Assembly: GCF_000003605.2 (NCBI RefSeq)
Contig: NW_003138353.1
Span: 5,714 to 25,946 of the forward strand
Direction: 5' to 3'
Source of the DNA: Saccoglossus kowalevskii
Lineage: Eukaryota > Hemichordata > Enteropneusta > Harrimaniidae
DNA: 20,233 nt
Shown here: one piece after another, positions 7,814 to 18,571 of the stretch
Layout of the letters: each line of letters starts with the position of its first letter
Position numbering within the stretch: position 1 is the stretch's first letter
Program-made: the position numbers and the translations under genes
The notes under the pieces: generated by a model
What the model was told of the DNA's origin: nothing
Database searches by the model: none
The model's input: only the letters and a program-made list of their open reading frames with translations

Positions 7814-8895
7814 AAAACTATAACAATGCAGATTGCACAATACATAGTAGTACCAGGTACACAGTTTCATTGTCAGTCCATTTTCTATGGATGTGCTTGC
7901 ATTGATTGTTACACAAGAAATGACCAATATGAATAGTTATGAATATAATAATATAATGCGCTAAGGGTCTAGACTGCAAGATTAGGCATGCATTTACAGG
8001 ATCTCAGCCTGTATTAATCATTTGTGCATGTTTTTCTTATCAAATGTTTTGATCTCTTAGCTCATGCTAAAAAAACTGTACGCAAACACAACTAACAACA
8101 GGTCAATAGAACAGCACCCATTAATAGATCAGAGTTTAGTAATATCACACACAGATCACGGTTACTAACTGTGCACAACCTCATTTTAACTAGGATGGAC
8201 ATTATTGAAAAGAAAGAACTTTTTGAAGGCCTAATATCCTCAACTAATAATAATGCAGAAAAAAAATATAGAAACATGTATGAATATACAATTTATGTTC
8301 TTTGTATTTAGTCAGTGCATGCTTAATTTATTTTATTTTCAATCAGTTAATTGTTAGAATAAGTAAACAGTTTTGCCATGTATAATCATATGTACTTTTG
8401 AAGAAATACGAGACAGACTGACAGACAAATACAACCTGCTATCAGAAAAAGTCAAACCAACTGTGTAAAGCTGGCATGAATATTGATTGGATTTATATTT
8501 TACAAGTAAAATAACAGTAACACAGTGTTACAGTAGTGAATGTGTTGTTATTTATTTGTGTGTACTTTGCTACATAAGTAACTACCAGCCAAGCTACATT
8601 ATAGTACATATACATTTACTAAGGCTTTTATATCAACTATCACCTTGCATGTACATTGTAGTAGCCATATTAGTTGAACAATCAAATTAAAGCATTCCTT
8701 TAGTAAAATTTAACAAACAAACTTGAAATGCACGGAAAATAATTAAAATGAATAAACAATTCTAACTTGTTATTGCATTACAGCCACATATTTTAATAAT
8801 TATTTGTTTATAGTCCATGGAAACATTATTCTAGCTGTACAGTATTTGTTCTATTAGACATGCACATTTGCTACGTGTACACAACAGCATTTGAT
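7814..8895. other. AT-rich stretch without a recognised feature
   Basis: No exon with good splice sites and no recognised repeat was seen. Short ORFs on both strands (for example 8092-8277 minus and 8487-8690 plus) have the leucine-, tyrosine- and phenylalanine-rich composition expected from AT-rich noncoding DNA. Confidence 0.6.
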
Positions 8896-9060
8896 CGGAG
8901 CCCTATGGCAAAGTTCAGCTCTATTAAACCCTCAGGGTTGAACTCTGATAGGGTTGGGCCCTAACATAGCTCAGACCATGTATATACATCAGGGCCCAAC
9001 TATCGGGCTGAAATCACACCCTCAATCGTAAGCTCTAATTTCATCTATGGCGGAGACAAC
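8896..9060. repeat. Cluster of inverted repeats (GTTGGGCCCT/AGGGCCCAAC)
   Basis: A perfect 10-bp inverted repeat GTTGGGCCCT (8953-8962) / AGGGCCCAAC (8991-9000) is extended by GATA upstream and TATC downstream with a two-base bulge. Just left of it AGTTCAGCTC...ACCCTCAGGGTTGAACT forms a second possible stem. The segment is more GC-rich than its flanks. It may be a small foldback or MITE-like insertion; the ends are not clear. Confidence 0.45.
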
Positions 9061-10524
9061 ATTGTACAGTACTACACACAGTGCTATGATGACAAGTTTT
9101 GATTTCGTAAATGATTTTTTGAGCCTTGCCCAGACACAGTTTTAGAATACATAGTCTAGTGTGTAAAAGACATGGTCATGTACTTCTTTAAAATGTACAA
9201 ATGTGACATGAATTCAAGCCGCTATGCATAATAAATAGAATGAATTATGAAAGTCTGCAACTGACTAATGAGTGTTCACCATATACTGTAGCACATGTGT
9301 CCAGCAATTTTTTGTACAATATTCATATCATTGTTTTTTTTGTATCATACCCTAGCTTCTTATTATAGTGCATATGATTGCTGTTTATAAAACAGGGTCA
9401 AACCATATGAAATTATTTGAAACAAAATCCATTCAGCTGGGTTCAATAATAAATAACGTACATGCAATTGCTGCTCTGTGAACCCATTTTTATGTAGCAT
9501 CACTGTTACTCCCATACGACTTAGCACCCAGGGTACTCCGCTCCAAAAATCATGTTTTTTTTTAGAGATGTGGGTGCTTTGTCCAGCCACCGCTCTTAAA
9601 GTATGCTGATCAGGAGGAAATTGTGTCTTTTGGAAAAATAACATTGCGAATTGAGTCGCCATTGATTTCCACAATACAAGAAAATATAAATGCACATTTT
9701 ATGCACACAATATGGATCACGTAGTATAACAACTTATCATGTAAAAATTATTAGAACCTGTGGGAAAAAAGTGGAATTCAAGATATTTCATAATTATCTT
9801 TGTTGTTGAATGTGTTTGTACATGTATGTGACTTTTGATGATGCAATTTCTACCATGAATTTGTCTGCAGTAATTTATAGTGGAACACAAAAGTGCACTC
9901 GTTCTTTGTCAGTGGCTGTACTGTTAAATATATCTTATGTACATGATAACTTACAGCTTTCTATATTTGTCAAATAAATGTCAAATAGTGAAGAAATTAG
10001 ATACAAAGAACATAGCACAGTATACATTTTGCGTGTATATTTATTACGCATATTATTTTATTCATTATTATTCTAGATCTACTAATACATAGTTACCTGT
10101 GGAAATCAGTGAGCATATTAACTATTTTCATTTACAAATATTCCACAAAATCTTTTAAAGTAGATTATATCGCTAATGTAACAATTTTGCCAAAGAAACT
10201 TGGCCTAACCTGATACTAAAGAGGAGTGGTATGGTGATGGCATTTATTTTGACATAAATTTAGGTTACATATTTATCTATATGTAATTTTACCCGTAGAT
10301 CCCCCATACATGTCACATAGAACAGATTAACAGAATATATATAAATAGTACGATCTGAATTAATGGAGTTTATACAAACTTCACTCGTAAATAAATTAGG
10401 TATATTTATAAAATAATATTCTTAAACATTTGGACAGTACATAATGACACCACAATTGTCCATTCACAAGACATGCATTCTATTGTACATAATTGCAAAC
10501 TGGAGACAGAAGAGGCCAAATGAA
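9061..10524. other. AT-rich stretch without a recognised feature
   Basis: No repeats or exons were recognised in this 1.46-kb stretch. A 110-codon minus ORF at 9363-9695 has no recognisable domain or coding bias and is treated as chance. Confidence 0.6.
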
Positions 10525-10968
10525 ACCAGCAACCTGTCGGCCGAGATAGCTCCGCTGTTAGCATTGCACATTTCATTTCCTGAATTCAAAAATGTCACTT
10601 CACCAAAAATGACAAAAACATTCATTAATTATTAAAGATATCATTACAAAATGAACAAATCTGACAAAGGTCCACATGTAGTACCTATATATGTAATATC
10701 AAAGCAATTGGACTTGTGGTTTTTAACAAGAAGGTGAAAATATCATTACCAAAAATGACAAAACTATTTGAGAACATGAGAATTGAATATACAATCACAA
10801 AATGAACAAATCTGAGAGGTCAACATGTAGTACAGATATATATATATAATATCAAAGCAATCAGACTTGCTGTTTTCAACAAGAAGTCGAAAAAGTAAAA
10901 AGTTGACACGAACGACGGACAATGACTCCTATGATAAGCTCCGCTTGACTAAATCTACAGTTTAGCTA
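10525..10968 (+). mobile_element. Hairpin-ended non-autonomous element, family A, copy 3 (decayed)
   Basis: The 5' end CAGCAACCTGTCGGCCGAG and GATAGCTCCGCTGTTAGCA is well kept. The units TGAACAAATCTGA and AACAAGAAG are present, with deletions. The 3' end ATGATAAGCTCCGCTTGAC is followed by a mutated right stem (ACAGTTTAGCTA in place of ACAGCGGAGCTA), so the terminal hairpin is broken. It directly abuts the family B array. Confidence 0.7.
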
Positions 10969-11655
10969 ATAGAAATTAATTAGCCTTCCAAACAAGAAGC
11001 TTGGTAACTAATATTTGTTATATGAAAACATTGTGATCCACACTACTGAAATTTATGAACTCCAAACTAATTAAGTTGTTGCAATGTCTTAGAGTATTTA
11101 TGTACCAAGATTCGCTGAAATAATATAATAAGTACATGAGATATTGATAGAAAAACTAAAATCTGACTAATTATTATGCAAATAAGGTAATTAATATGCA
11201 CAAATATTTCATTGAAATGTGATAAGTGCTTGAAATATCAGTGGAAAAGACACAAATTTACTTATTATGCAAATTAGGTAATTAATGTGCACATTTTTAT
11301 TCAAAACTAATTGGGTATGTGCATATGTACCAAGTTTCATTGAAATGATATGATTAGTACTGTAATATCTGGGGAAAATCCGAAAATGTACTAATTATGC
11401 AAATGATATAAATGGATATTAACCCAAAACTAGTTAGTTCCATGGATTGTCCTTGAGATAGCAGAGGAAATGTCAAAAATTTACTAATTATGCAAATTAG
11501 GTTATAAATATGTATGTAACATTAGCCTGGAGTATCTATGCATCAAGTTTCATCAAAAACCAACATATAGTTCTTGAGATATCAGTGGAACAGACACACG
11601 TACAAATAATGTACCTACATACATACAGTCGCACTAACTTCCATTGTGTGCTTTG
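10969..11655 (+). mobile_element. Family B element, second copy, ACAT tract and 3' hairpin
   Basis: Degenerate units carry TTATGCAAATTAGGTAATTAA, GTACCAAGTTTCATTGAAATG and TTGAGATATCAGTGGAA, as in 1840-2978. They end in a short ACCTACATACATACAG tract at about 11611-11626, then a stem-loop ACTTCCAT...GTGCTTTGCAC...ATGGAGT at about 11634-11665. The copy is shorter and more eroded than the first. Confidence 0.6.
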
Positions 11656-11669
11656 CACATGGAGTCAAT

Positions 11670-12468
11670 AATTGCTTGTATTATTTAAATAGCAATCAAA
11701 AACTCTCCTTGACTTGCCTGAAATAATTTGTATTGCAGGCTTTTGTTTTGAAGGTTTGCATAATTTTTAGTAATTTTTCACTCTGTACAATAGCAGAAAA
11801 GAAGCACCATAGCACATATTTTTTTATTATACACATGTAAAACAGCCAAAATAATATATATATCCCACTTAAAACCTTTATTCATACATTTTATCAAATT
11901 TAATTACTGTGCTATTTTATTTATTACATTGCCAGGCAACACGTTTTAATACAATCTTTTATGAATACAGAACAGTACACTAATAATAATCCCACCTGTT
12001 AAGAGCAGGCAACGACAGGATTTTGAGAACAATTGGAAGAAAACATTTTATAAATTCAATACAATGTTAAGTATCACATTTTTCCCATAATTATGGTTGT
12101 TGCAAGGTTGCACTGCATCACATTCGATACAAGACTAATAGTGATGCATACAACGCAAGTAAAACATTGTTTACATGAAAATTGAGCACAGGCTGCATGA
12201 CGACCACCGTCCTTTAACATGTCCTCATTTGTATTATAGTATCCTAATTTATTATTTATTATTATTTAAATGAAAAAACTCTTTCTAATTAATGATTTAA
12301 ATTTACAAGAATTTTTTGCTCATACATGTATACTTGAAGCAATAACAATAAGACTGTAAACTGCACAATTCAATGGTTATCCAAGTTTACAATGAAAACA
12401 TGTAATCATTCTACATACTCAAATTGTACAGGGTTCACATAAATTAACAAGAAAATTGCAGAGTTCCG
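11670..12468. other. AT-rich stretch without a recognised feature
   Basis: No exon or repeat family was recognised. Runs of A and T and ACATGTA words are common. Confidence 0.6.
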
Positions 12469-12470
12469 CA

Positions 12471-12492
12471 CCCCCACCCCCACCCCCACCCC
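12471..12492. repeat. (CCCCCA)n run, G-quadruplex motif on the minus strand
   Basis: Three C5 tracts and one C4 tract are separated by single A residues. The minus strand therefore has four G-tracts of at least four bases with one-base loops, a canonical and very stable G-quadruplex motif. The minus strand is also the sense strand of the SPATS2-like gene. Confidence 0.9.
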
Positions 12493-12598
12493 AGCCCTCT
12501 AAATTAAATTGTATATGCCCCCTCTAGATAACTATAGGTGTCCTAAGGAAGGGCATATGCAATTAAATTTGACAACAAAAGAGGGTAGGGATAGGGTG
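12487..12598. repeat. Foldback (MITE-like) inverted repeat with long arms
   Basis: The left arm, CACCCCAGCCCTCT then AAATTAAATTGTATATGCCC (to 12520), pairs with the right arm, GGGCATATGCAATTAAATTT (12551-12570) then AGAGGGTAGGGATAGGGTG. The inner 20 bp pair with two mismatches, and the outer part has an 8-9 base bulge on the right. The loop is about 30 bp. No coding sequence; a small foldback element or hairpin is likely. Confidence 0.6.
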
Positions 12599-12599
12599 C

Positions 12600-13790
12600 A
12601 AAATGAACACTTTACAGAAAATTTAAAAGAATGATTATGTGTACCGTTAAAATAGTGTCATCACAAATGCTTTTTGAAACCATTGTGTATTGTCATACAC
12701 AAATGAACATGATTTGTAATTGGAAACTTTCAAGTACAAACTCCCCCAAAATGTTCATGATACAGTTTTCTGTTGCATGACTAATAAGTGTTATATTTTA
12801 TTAATTAATTCAACTATTTAATGCCAAGGATGAAAAAAACATGGCCATTACAATTTTTAACTTAGAGGGTTCTAACCAGCTTGCATATCATTAACATCTC
12901 AACATGAATTATTAAGTAAATGGAATATTTGTTGTAATTTATTAAATATTAAAGAAGCCTATTACAAGTGGTTTACCCATCATGCACCATTAGAAATTTT
13001 AGGGGTGGTAAATCTTGAGGAAAAAAATATACAAAATTTAGAAAAGACCAAAAGAAAAATATCCTTAAAACAACTAGAAATGTGTCAATCACAAAGAGTC
13101 TGCTTGCTGTTATAACTATGACCAAAAACATTTTGAAGTTACCAACACGTTTTGAGTAATTTCTAAAATCACTAGGCCAGTAATGTAACATTTGCCACAA
13201 TGTGGAAAGTAGAGTGAAAATGATAATAAATAGTGACAGTTTATTTAAAACATGGTTGCTTGGGAGACAGCTTTCTTAGTGTGTGCATATATGTACACAT
13301 GACTAGGACCACCAACATATTTTCTATGCGAAAAAGACCTAAATAAAATTCAAATGTATGTTCAAACATCACATTTTTATTCACATTTGATCCAGTTCTC
13401 TATAGTTTTCTTGAGTGGTGGTATTTATGTTTACATTGGTTGGTTGCTTGCTTGCCCTGTCATTTTTTGCAAATTCATCACAAGTTGTCTAAAATGATTA
13501 CTGCATACACAATGCATTGCAGGGATTGTTATTGGCTAAAAGAAGGGAAGTTATACAACCACATTTCCTGCATTCAGGTTTCATATGAGCGATGTTAAGC
13601 AGAGTAGGTAAACAATTTACCACAAATGAAGAGAAATTCTAGTGATTGACAAATTCACAAGATCTAGGGGATTTGGAAAGTCCGTGTGATGAAATGCCAT
13701 GAGACATGTAATTGGCAGTTCGACCAATAGCATCACTGTGGATCGTGCTGAAGGATGAATGACAAACAGAGATATAGAGAACTGGTCATA
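12600..13790. other. AT-rich stretch without a recognised feature
   Basis: No exon or repeat family was recognised. The minus ORF at 12973-13200 is phenylalanine-rich and looks noncoding. Confidence 0.6.
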
Positions 13791-13792
13791 AA

Positions 13793-13820
13793 AGGGGGTG
13801 TGTCTGAAAAGACACCGCCC
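13793..13820 (+). repeat. Small stem-loop with GAAA tetraloop
   Basis: GGGGGTGTGTCT-GAAA-AGACACCGCCC can pair with one bulge and one mismatch, giving about 10-11 bp. There is no flanking evidence of an RNA gene. Confidence 0.35.
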
Positions 13821-15464
13821 AGCCTAAGACCTCAACAAAAAATTTGTAATATGACACACACAATTGATAAAGAAAAGCAAAAGAAAGTTACAGCAATAAT
13901 TTCTATGGCTGTGCTACAATAAAAAAAAAGTACTGCCAATTTTGTCAAAGAAAATTGCTGTCAGTCTGCAATCTTAGAAAAAAAATCATACATGTACAAC
14001 TCAGTTTTGAAGAATAAAAGGTCCAATAACCTCTAAAAAAAACACACTGGAAGAAACCCAAACCCTACAATCCGGATGGACCAAGTCCAATCAGGGACTA
14101 AATACAAATGAAAAAAATTATTCCCACCATAGTTTTACCCCCCCCCCCCTTTCCAAGTTTTCACTTTTGAACCACTTGTATAAAAACACATTCGTTATAT
14201 TGATACAAATGTACATTATTCTAAGTGAATATTTCACATAGATTGAGACAACAGGAAGTGAATGTCTCTCCACCAGCTGTGTCACTATATAGTACATGAA
14301 CTAATAACGTCATTAGTACGGCATCAGATGTAAGTTAGCACTACAATTTATTGTGCTAATGTCCACAAACGAGGAACAAGTATGCTATACATTTCAAATG
14401 TAGGATGGTATGGAAGAATTCAATTAGCAAATATGTACCTTCATTTGAATGGGACTGCTGTTAAACAACTGACATGGATTAAACACAACCACAAGGTAGA
14501 AAATGTATAGAGACTTTACCTCACTAAACATCACCAGACTAAGGAATATGTTTTTACTCAGCACAGCCAAAACAAATGTAAATATAGATAGTAAGCCTGT
14601 AAGCTTATAATGACTATACAGGTCAACTATTGTCACAGAGGTCATCAATACATACAATGGTACAATGCACTGGACACTGTCCAAAGGTCATCTGATTTGT
14701 CAACACAATCAAATCACGTCACGTCACACCTTTACAAGGAAAACCCAGTTTTATTAGCAAAGCTAAAATCTGGAGTTTATTGCAAAATAAATGCAACTTC
14801 AGAGAACTACAGACTGTATAACTACAAGATAAATTGAAAGATCTATAGCAAAACAGGGTAAAAATATTTACATGTAGCATGCACAGGTAGAAAAAAAAAT
14901 ACATAGTGGCATTACCAAATATGTAAAACCATTTATTTTCACTGCCGTTTAATTTCACAAACTAGGCAGACAGACAATGAGTTTATTTACATGTTTTCAT
15001 GGATTTTACTTATCGGCAAAAATACCGAATAATTAATGAATTTTCAGTAGAGGCCAGTGATCAATTGTTGGTCACATTTACATGTGCAACTAATCAGTAA
15101 ATAAAAGCTTTAGTTCCTGGCAGAAAATCCTTGCTTGATAATCTACAGTAAGACTCTGGTACAATGATAGGCAGGTTACAATCAATGCCATTCAGATCAC
15201 TATCACCTATCAGGTAAAAAATAATTGACAGTGTGACAAAGGTAAGCCTGTATTTTCTGCAATATGATCAGACATTTTGAAAACCGTATGGAATCAGCAT
15301 GGGATATGTGCATAAGTAACCCATAAAAAGAATAGCTATTTTCAAAAATGTTGCATGCATGTATGATGTAAAATTATGAACAAGAGCTACCACGACAGGT
15401 GGAAGAACTGAGCTTGAAGCTACACTATGCATTTGCAAACACATATTGGATGACAGTAAAATAG
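13821..15464. other. AT-rich stretch with a C12 homopolymer
   Basis: It contains a run of 12 C at 14138-14149 and otherwise nothing recognisable. Overlapping short ORFs near 14424-14958 lie in several frames on both strands and show no coding signature. Confidence 0.55.
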
Positions 15465-15570
15465 CTACAAGCAGCCTCTCGACTGAGGTACATTCTAGCT
15501 CTGCTGTTACTATAGATTATCATCATGAAACAAACAAATTTGAGAGAGGTCTATACAAGGTAGAAGTAAA
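15465..15570 (+). mobile_element. Truncated, diverged family A 5' end, interrupted by copy 4
   Basis: TACAAGCAGCCTCTCGACTG and TCTAGCTCTGCTGTTAC match the family A 5' end with many changes. They are followed by ATCATCATGAAACAAAC and TTTGAGAGAGGTCTATACAAG, a family A core. The copy stops where the fresh 5' end of copy 4 begins, which looks like insertion of one family member into, or beside, an older one. Confidence 0.6.
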
Positions 15571-16906
15571 ACAAGCAGCCTGTCGGCTGAGATACATGTA
15601 GCTCCGCTGTTAGCAATTCACATTTCAATTAAAGAACTGAAGATATCATTAGAAAATGAACAATATGTATAGTACATTGTATCAAAGTAATCAGACTTAC
15701 TGTTCTCAACAAGAATTCGAAAAACTACATCTTTTTACCAAAAATATTCATCAAAATTAGATAATTGAAGATATCATCACAAAATGAACAAATCTGAGAG
15801 AGGTCCACATGTAGTACCTATATATGTAATATCAAAGCAATCAAGACTTGCCGTTTTTAACAAGAAGTCGAAAATATCACTTTTTACCAAAAATGACAAA
15901 AATATTCATCAAAATTAGAGAATTAAAGATATCATCACGAAATGAACAAATCTGAGAGGGGTCCACATGTAGTACCTATATATGTAATATCAAAGCAATC
16001 AAGACTTACCATTTTTTTCACAAGTAGAAAATATCACTTTTTACCAAAAATTACAAAAATATTCACCAAAATTAGAGAATGAAAGATATCATCACAAAAT
16101 TAACAAATCTGAGAGAGGTCCACATGTAGTACCTATATATGTACATGTAATATCAAAGCAATCGGACTTGCCTTTTTTTACAAGATGTCGAAAATATCAC
16201 TTTTTACCAAAAATGACAAAAATATTCATCAAAATTAGAGAATTAAAGATATCATCACAAAATTAACAAATCTGAGAGAGGTCCACATGTAGTACCTATA
16301 TATGTACATGTAATATCAAAGCAATCGGACTTGCCTTTTTTTACAAGATGTCGAAAATATCACTTTTTACCAAAAATGACAAAAATATTCATCAAAATTA
16401 GAGAACTAAAGATATCATTACAAAATGAACAAATCTGAGAGAGATCCACATGTAGTACCTATATATGTAATATCAAAGCAATTGGACTTGCGGTTTTTAA
16501 CAAGAAGTCGAAAATATCACTTTTTACCAAAAATGACAAAAATATTCATCAAAATTAGAGAATTAAAGATATCATCACAAAATTAACAAATCTGAGAGAG
16601 GTCCACATGTAGTACCTATATATGTACATGTAATATCAAAGCAATCGGACTTGCCTTTTTTTACAAGATGTCGAAAATATCACTTTTTACCAAAAATGAC
16701 AAAAATATTCATCAAAATTAGAGAATTGAAGATATCAACATGAAATGAACAAACCTAAGAGAGGTCTACCCAAGGTACATATACACCAAGTATCAAAGCA
16801 TTCAGGCTAGTAGTTTTCAAGAAGAAAAAATAAAACATTGACACGGACGACGACGGACAATCACTCATATGATAAGCTCCGCTTGACAAAGTCGACAGCG
16901 GAGCTA
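15571..16906 (+). mobile_element. Hairpin-ended non-autonomous element, family A, copy 4 (expanded)
   Basis: The 5' end ACAAGCAGCCTGTCGGCTGA is followed by GATACATGTAGCTCCGCTG, with an extra CATGTA. A tandem core covers about 15780-16745. The 3' part carries ACCAAGTATCAAAGCATTC, a short (GAC)n and the stem-loop AGCTCCGCTTGACAAAGTCG / AGCGGAGCT, ending at 16906 before AAAA. At 1.34 kb it is more than twice as long as copies 1-3, because the core has been amplified. It has no coding capacity. Confidence 0.8.
15786..16746 (+). repeat. Tandem core of family A copy 4, six units of 157-163 bp
   Basis: Using (G/T)AACAAATCTGAGAG as the landmark, units start at 15786, 15944, 16101, 16264, 16427 and 16584, and the 3' flank unit at 16747. 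The spacings are 158, 157, 163, 163, 157 and 163. The 6-bp difference is presence or absence of a second TACATG within TATGTACATGTAATATC. The units starting at 16101, 16264 and 16584 also share TTAACAAATC and CCTTTTTTTACAAGATGTCG. Confidence 0.9.
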
Positions 16907-18362
16907 AAAATGTAGAAAACAAAAATCAGACAACACAATCACACTGTCATGCAGGTGTGTTTTACAGCAGTTTGAGTCAGGTTTTTGCACACTTCTCTTC
17001 CCAACATGTTTTCTATCCAAGTTATGTGATACCACACAACATGTGTTGCATTAAGCATTTCTATATATTTTATTGACATACAAGAGCATAGCGAATAATT
17101 TTATTAAACAGTTTTCAACAACAAACATTTTTGACAACACTGATCGGTTCAGTTCCAGTAATACTCTTATCAATAAGTTCCGCCTACCAGATCAATACAA
17201 CAAAGCATGACTTCAACATTCTCAGAAAAAACACCTCAGTCCCATTAAAAACTGCTGTGACTATAAAATAAAAGGAAATGAGCTATTCTCGTATAGAGTT
17301 GGTCTGGCGGTTGGGGTCACTAGCACAATACTTCCATAATTTTACCTCCTACATATAGTTTCCCAATTCATCTCTTGTATTTTGTACATACATATCTAGA
17401 CTCCAAAATTTACTTATTGCTATTCCTAGTTCTACTGTTTTTGTCATAGTGTAGCAACCCTGTAAATTGAGAAAGGATACACATGCTATTCCCTAACATG
17501 AAAAATCCCATATATTTTGCAAGGTTATTCAATTAAAAAAAAAAAAACTCTCACACACAAACATTGTGGTATACACTGACTGTCGAATTGTATCCTTTTT
17601 TCTGCAATTGTGGAAATGAGTCGATGAACCATGACTCATCATGTCCAAGTGCCACCAATGGGTGCTTTAGGTAATTAAAAATCACTAATTATTACTGTGT
17701 TGTTACTAGAAAATGCTACAATAGCACCTGGTAATCAAAAAGAAAAAGATCTCTTAAATTGACACAATGATTTTAACAAACGGCATTAACATGGCAACCA
17801 CAATCTGAATAATATATTTTTTAAATCGAATAACAAGTTCACATCTGTTTTATGCTGACATGACTATTGCATACTAGTCATCCTGGAGTAAACCAATACA
17901 TGTACCACCCTTCAAAGAAGGCTTAAGAATTGTGCCGCCACCACAAGTTACATTTATATGTCGATGTAAAGGCCACAAAATACAGATGTAAACAAAATAT
18001 ATGCAAGAACTATAATAATAGGTTATGCTAAATAAACACAAAATTATTAATGATTGGTCAGCTATACTAAGAAAATTATTTCAAATTTGTCGTTTTATCT
18101 TTATCAATAAATATAAAATGCCTAAACCTAAAAATAATGTCACCATATTTCCCTAAGTTATAGTGTATCATGATTTCGTGGAACTGTACAGGGTATCTTA
18201 CAATCTGCATCATTTGGAAATATGATTACTAGGTATTTCCAATATAATGCAGGCAAAAGTCAAATTGTATTTTATAGACTTGCAGTAATTGGTCACCACT
18301 TTGCTCAGTTTGATTTACACACCAAGCAACTGGACCAGGGAACATGTATAATAAGGGGTTGA
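16907..18362. other. AT-rich stretch without a recognised feature
   Basis: No exon or repeat family was recognised in about 1.45 kb. A poly-A run near 17536-17547 is the only simple sequence of note. Confidence 0.6.
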
Positions 18363-18363
18363 A

Positions 18364-18412
18364 CAAACAAACAAACACACACACACACACACACACATAA
18401 ACAAACAAATAA
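18364..18412. repeat. (AAAC)n(AC)n(AAAC)n microsatellite
   Basis: AAAC repeats flank a pure CA run of about 12 dinucleotides at 18374-18397. Confidence 0.9.
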
Positions 18413-18443
18413 ATATTTAACGGTGTTGGTGGTTGCAAAAAAG

Positions 18444-18571
18444 AAATTTGATACAGGATGAAGACAGCAATGATGGACACTCGCCTACAGATTGTATACC
18501 AACAGCTTCACCAAATTTGCTTTTTATATCCCCCCATCCATCCAAGCCCTGCCAGCCCAGAGTTTCAAATG
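18444..18571 (+). other. Candidate plus-strand exon, unassigned
   Basis: One frame is open from 18421 through the segment, giving NLIQDEDSNDGHSPTDCIPT then ASPNLLFISPHPSKPCQP and RVSNG, with a good donor (AATG|GTAAGC) at 18572. The composition (acidic, then Ser/Pro-rich) is unlike the AT-driven ORFs nearby. The acceptor side is weak: AAAAAAG without a pyrimidine tract. A second frame from an ATG at 18458 is also open, about 56 codons, past the donor. I recognise no family. Confidence 0.25.

Noticed and set aside
9363-9695. 110-codon minus-strand ORF
   Set aside because: The product has no recognisable domain, no convincing splice or start context and no composition shift. ORFs of this size occur by chance in a 20-kb window.
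10444-10635. 63-codon plus-strand ORF
   Set aside because: It crosses the boundary into family A copy 3, and its C-terminal half is element sequence also seen in the 826-1017 frame (SAEIAPLLA-like).
12976-12986. ATGATGG|GTAAAC as a minus-strand start exon for the SPATS2-like gene
   Set aside because: The phase fits, but a seven-base coding exon 6 kb away with no other support is too easily found by chance.
13793-13820. Histone-type or structured RNA 3' stem-loop
   Set aside because: The stem and loop do not match the histone consensus, and no adjacent coding sequence exists. It is kept only as a weak hairpin.
14424-14958. Overlapping ORFs on both strands, including GT-type donors near 14521 and 14728 (minus)
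   Set aside because: The products are Leu/Phe/Tyr-rich with no family pattern. The donor phases were checked as possible SPATS2-like start exons; the one at 14521 is in the wrong phase, and the one at 14728 follows a non-coding-like peptide.
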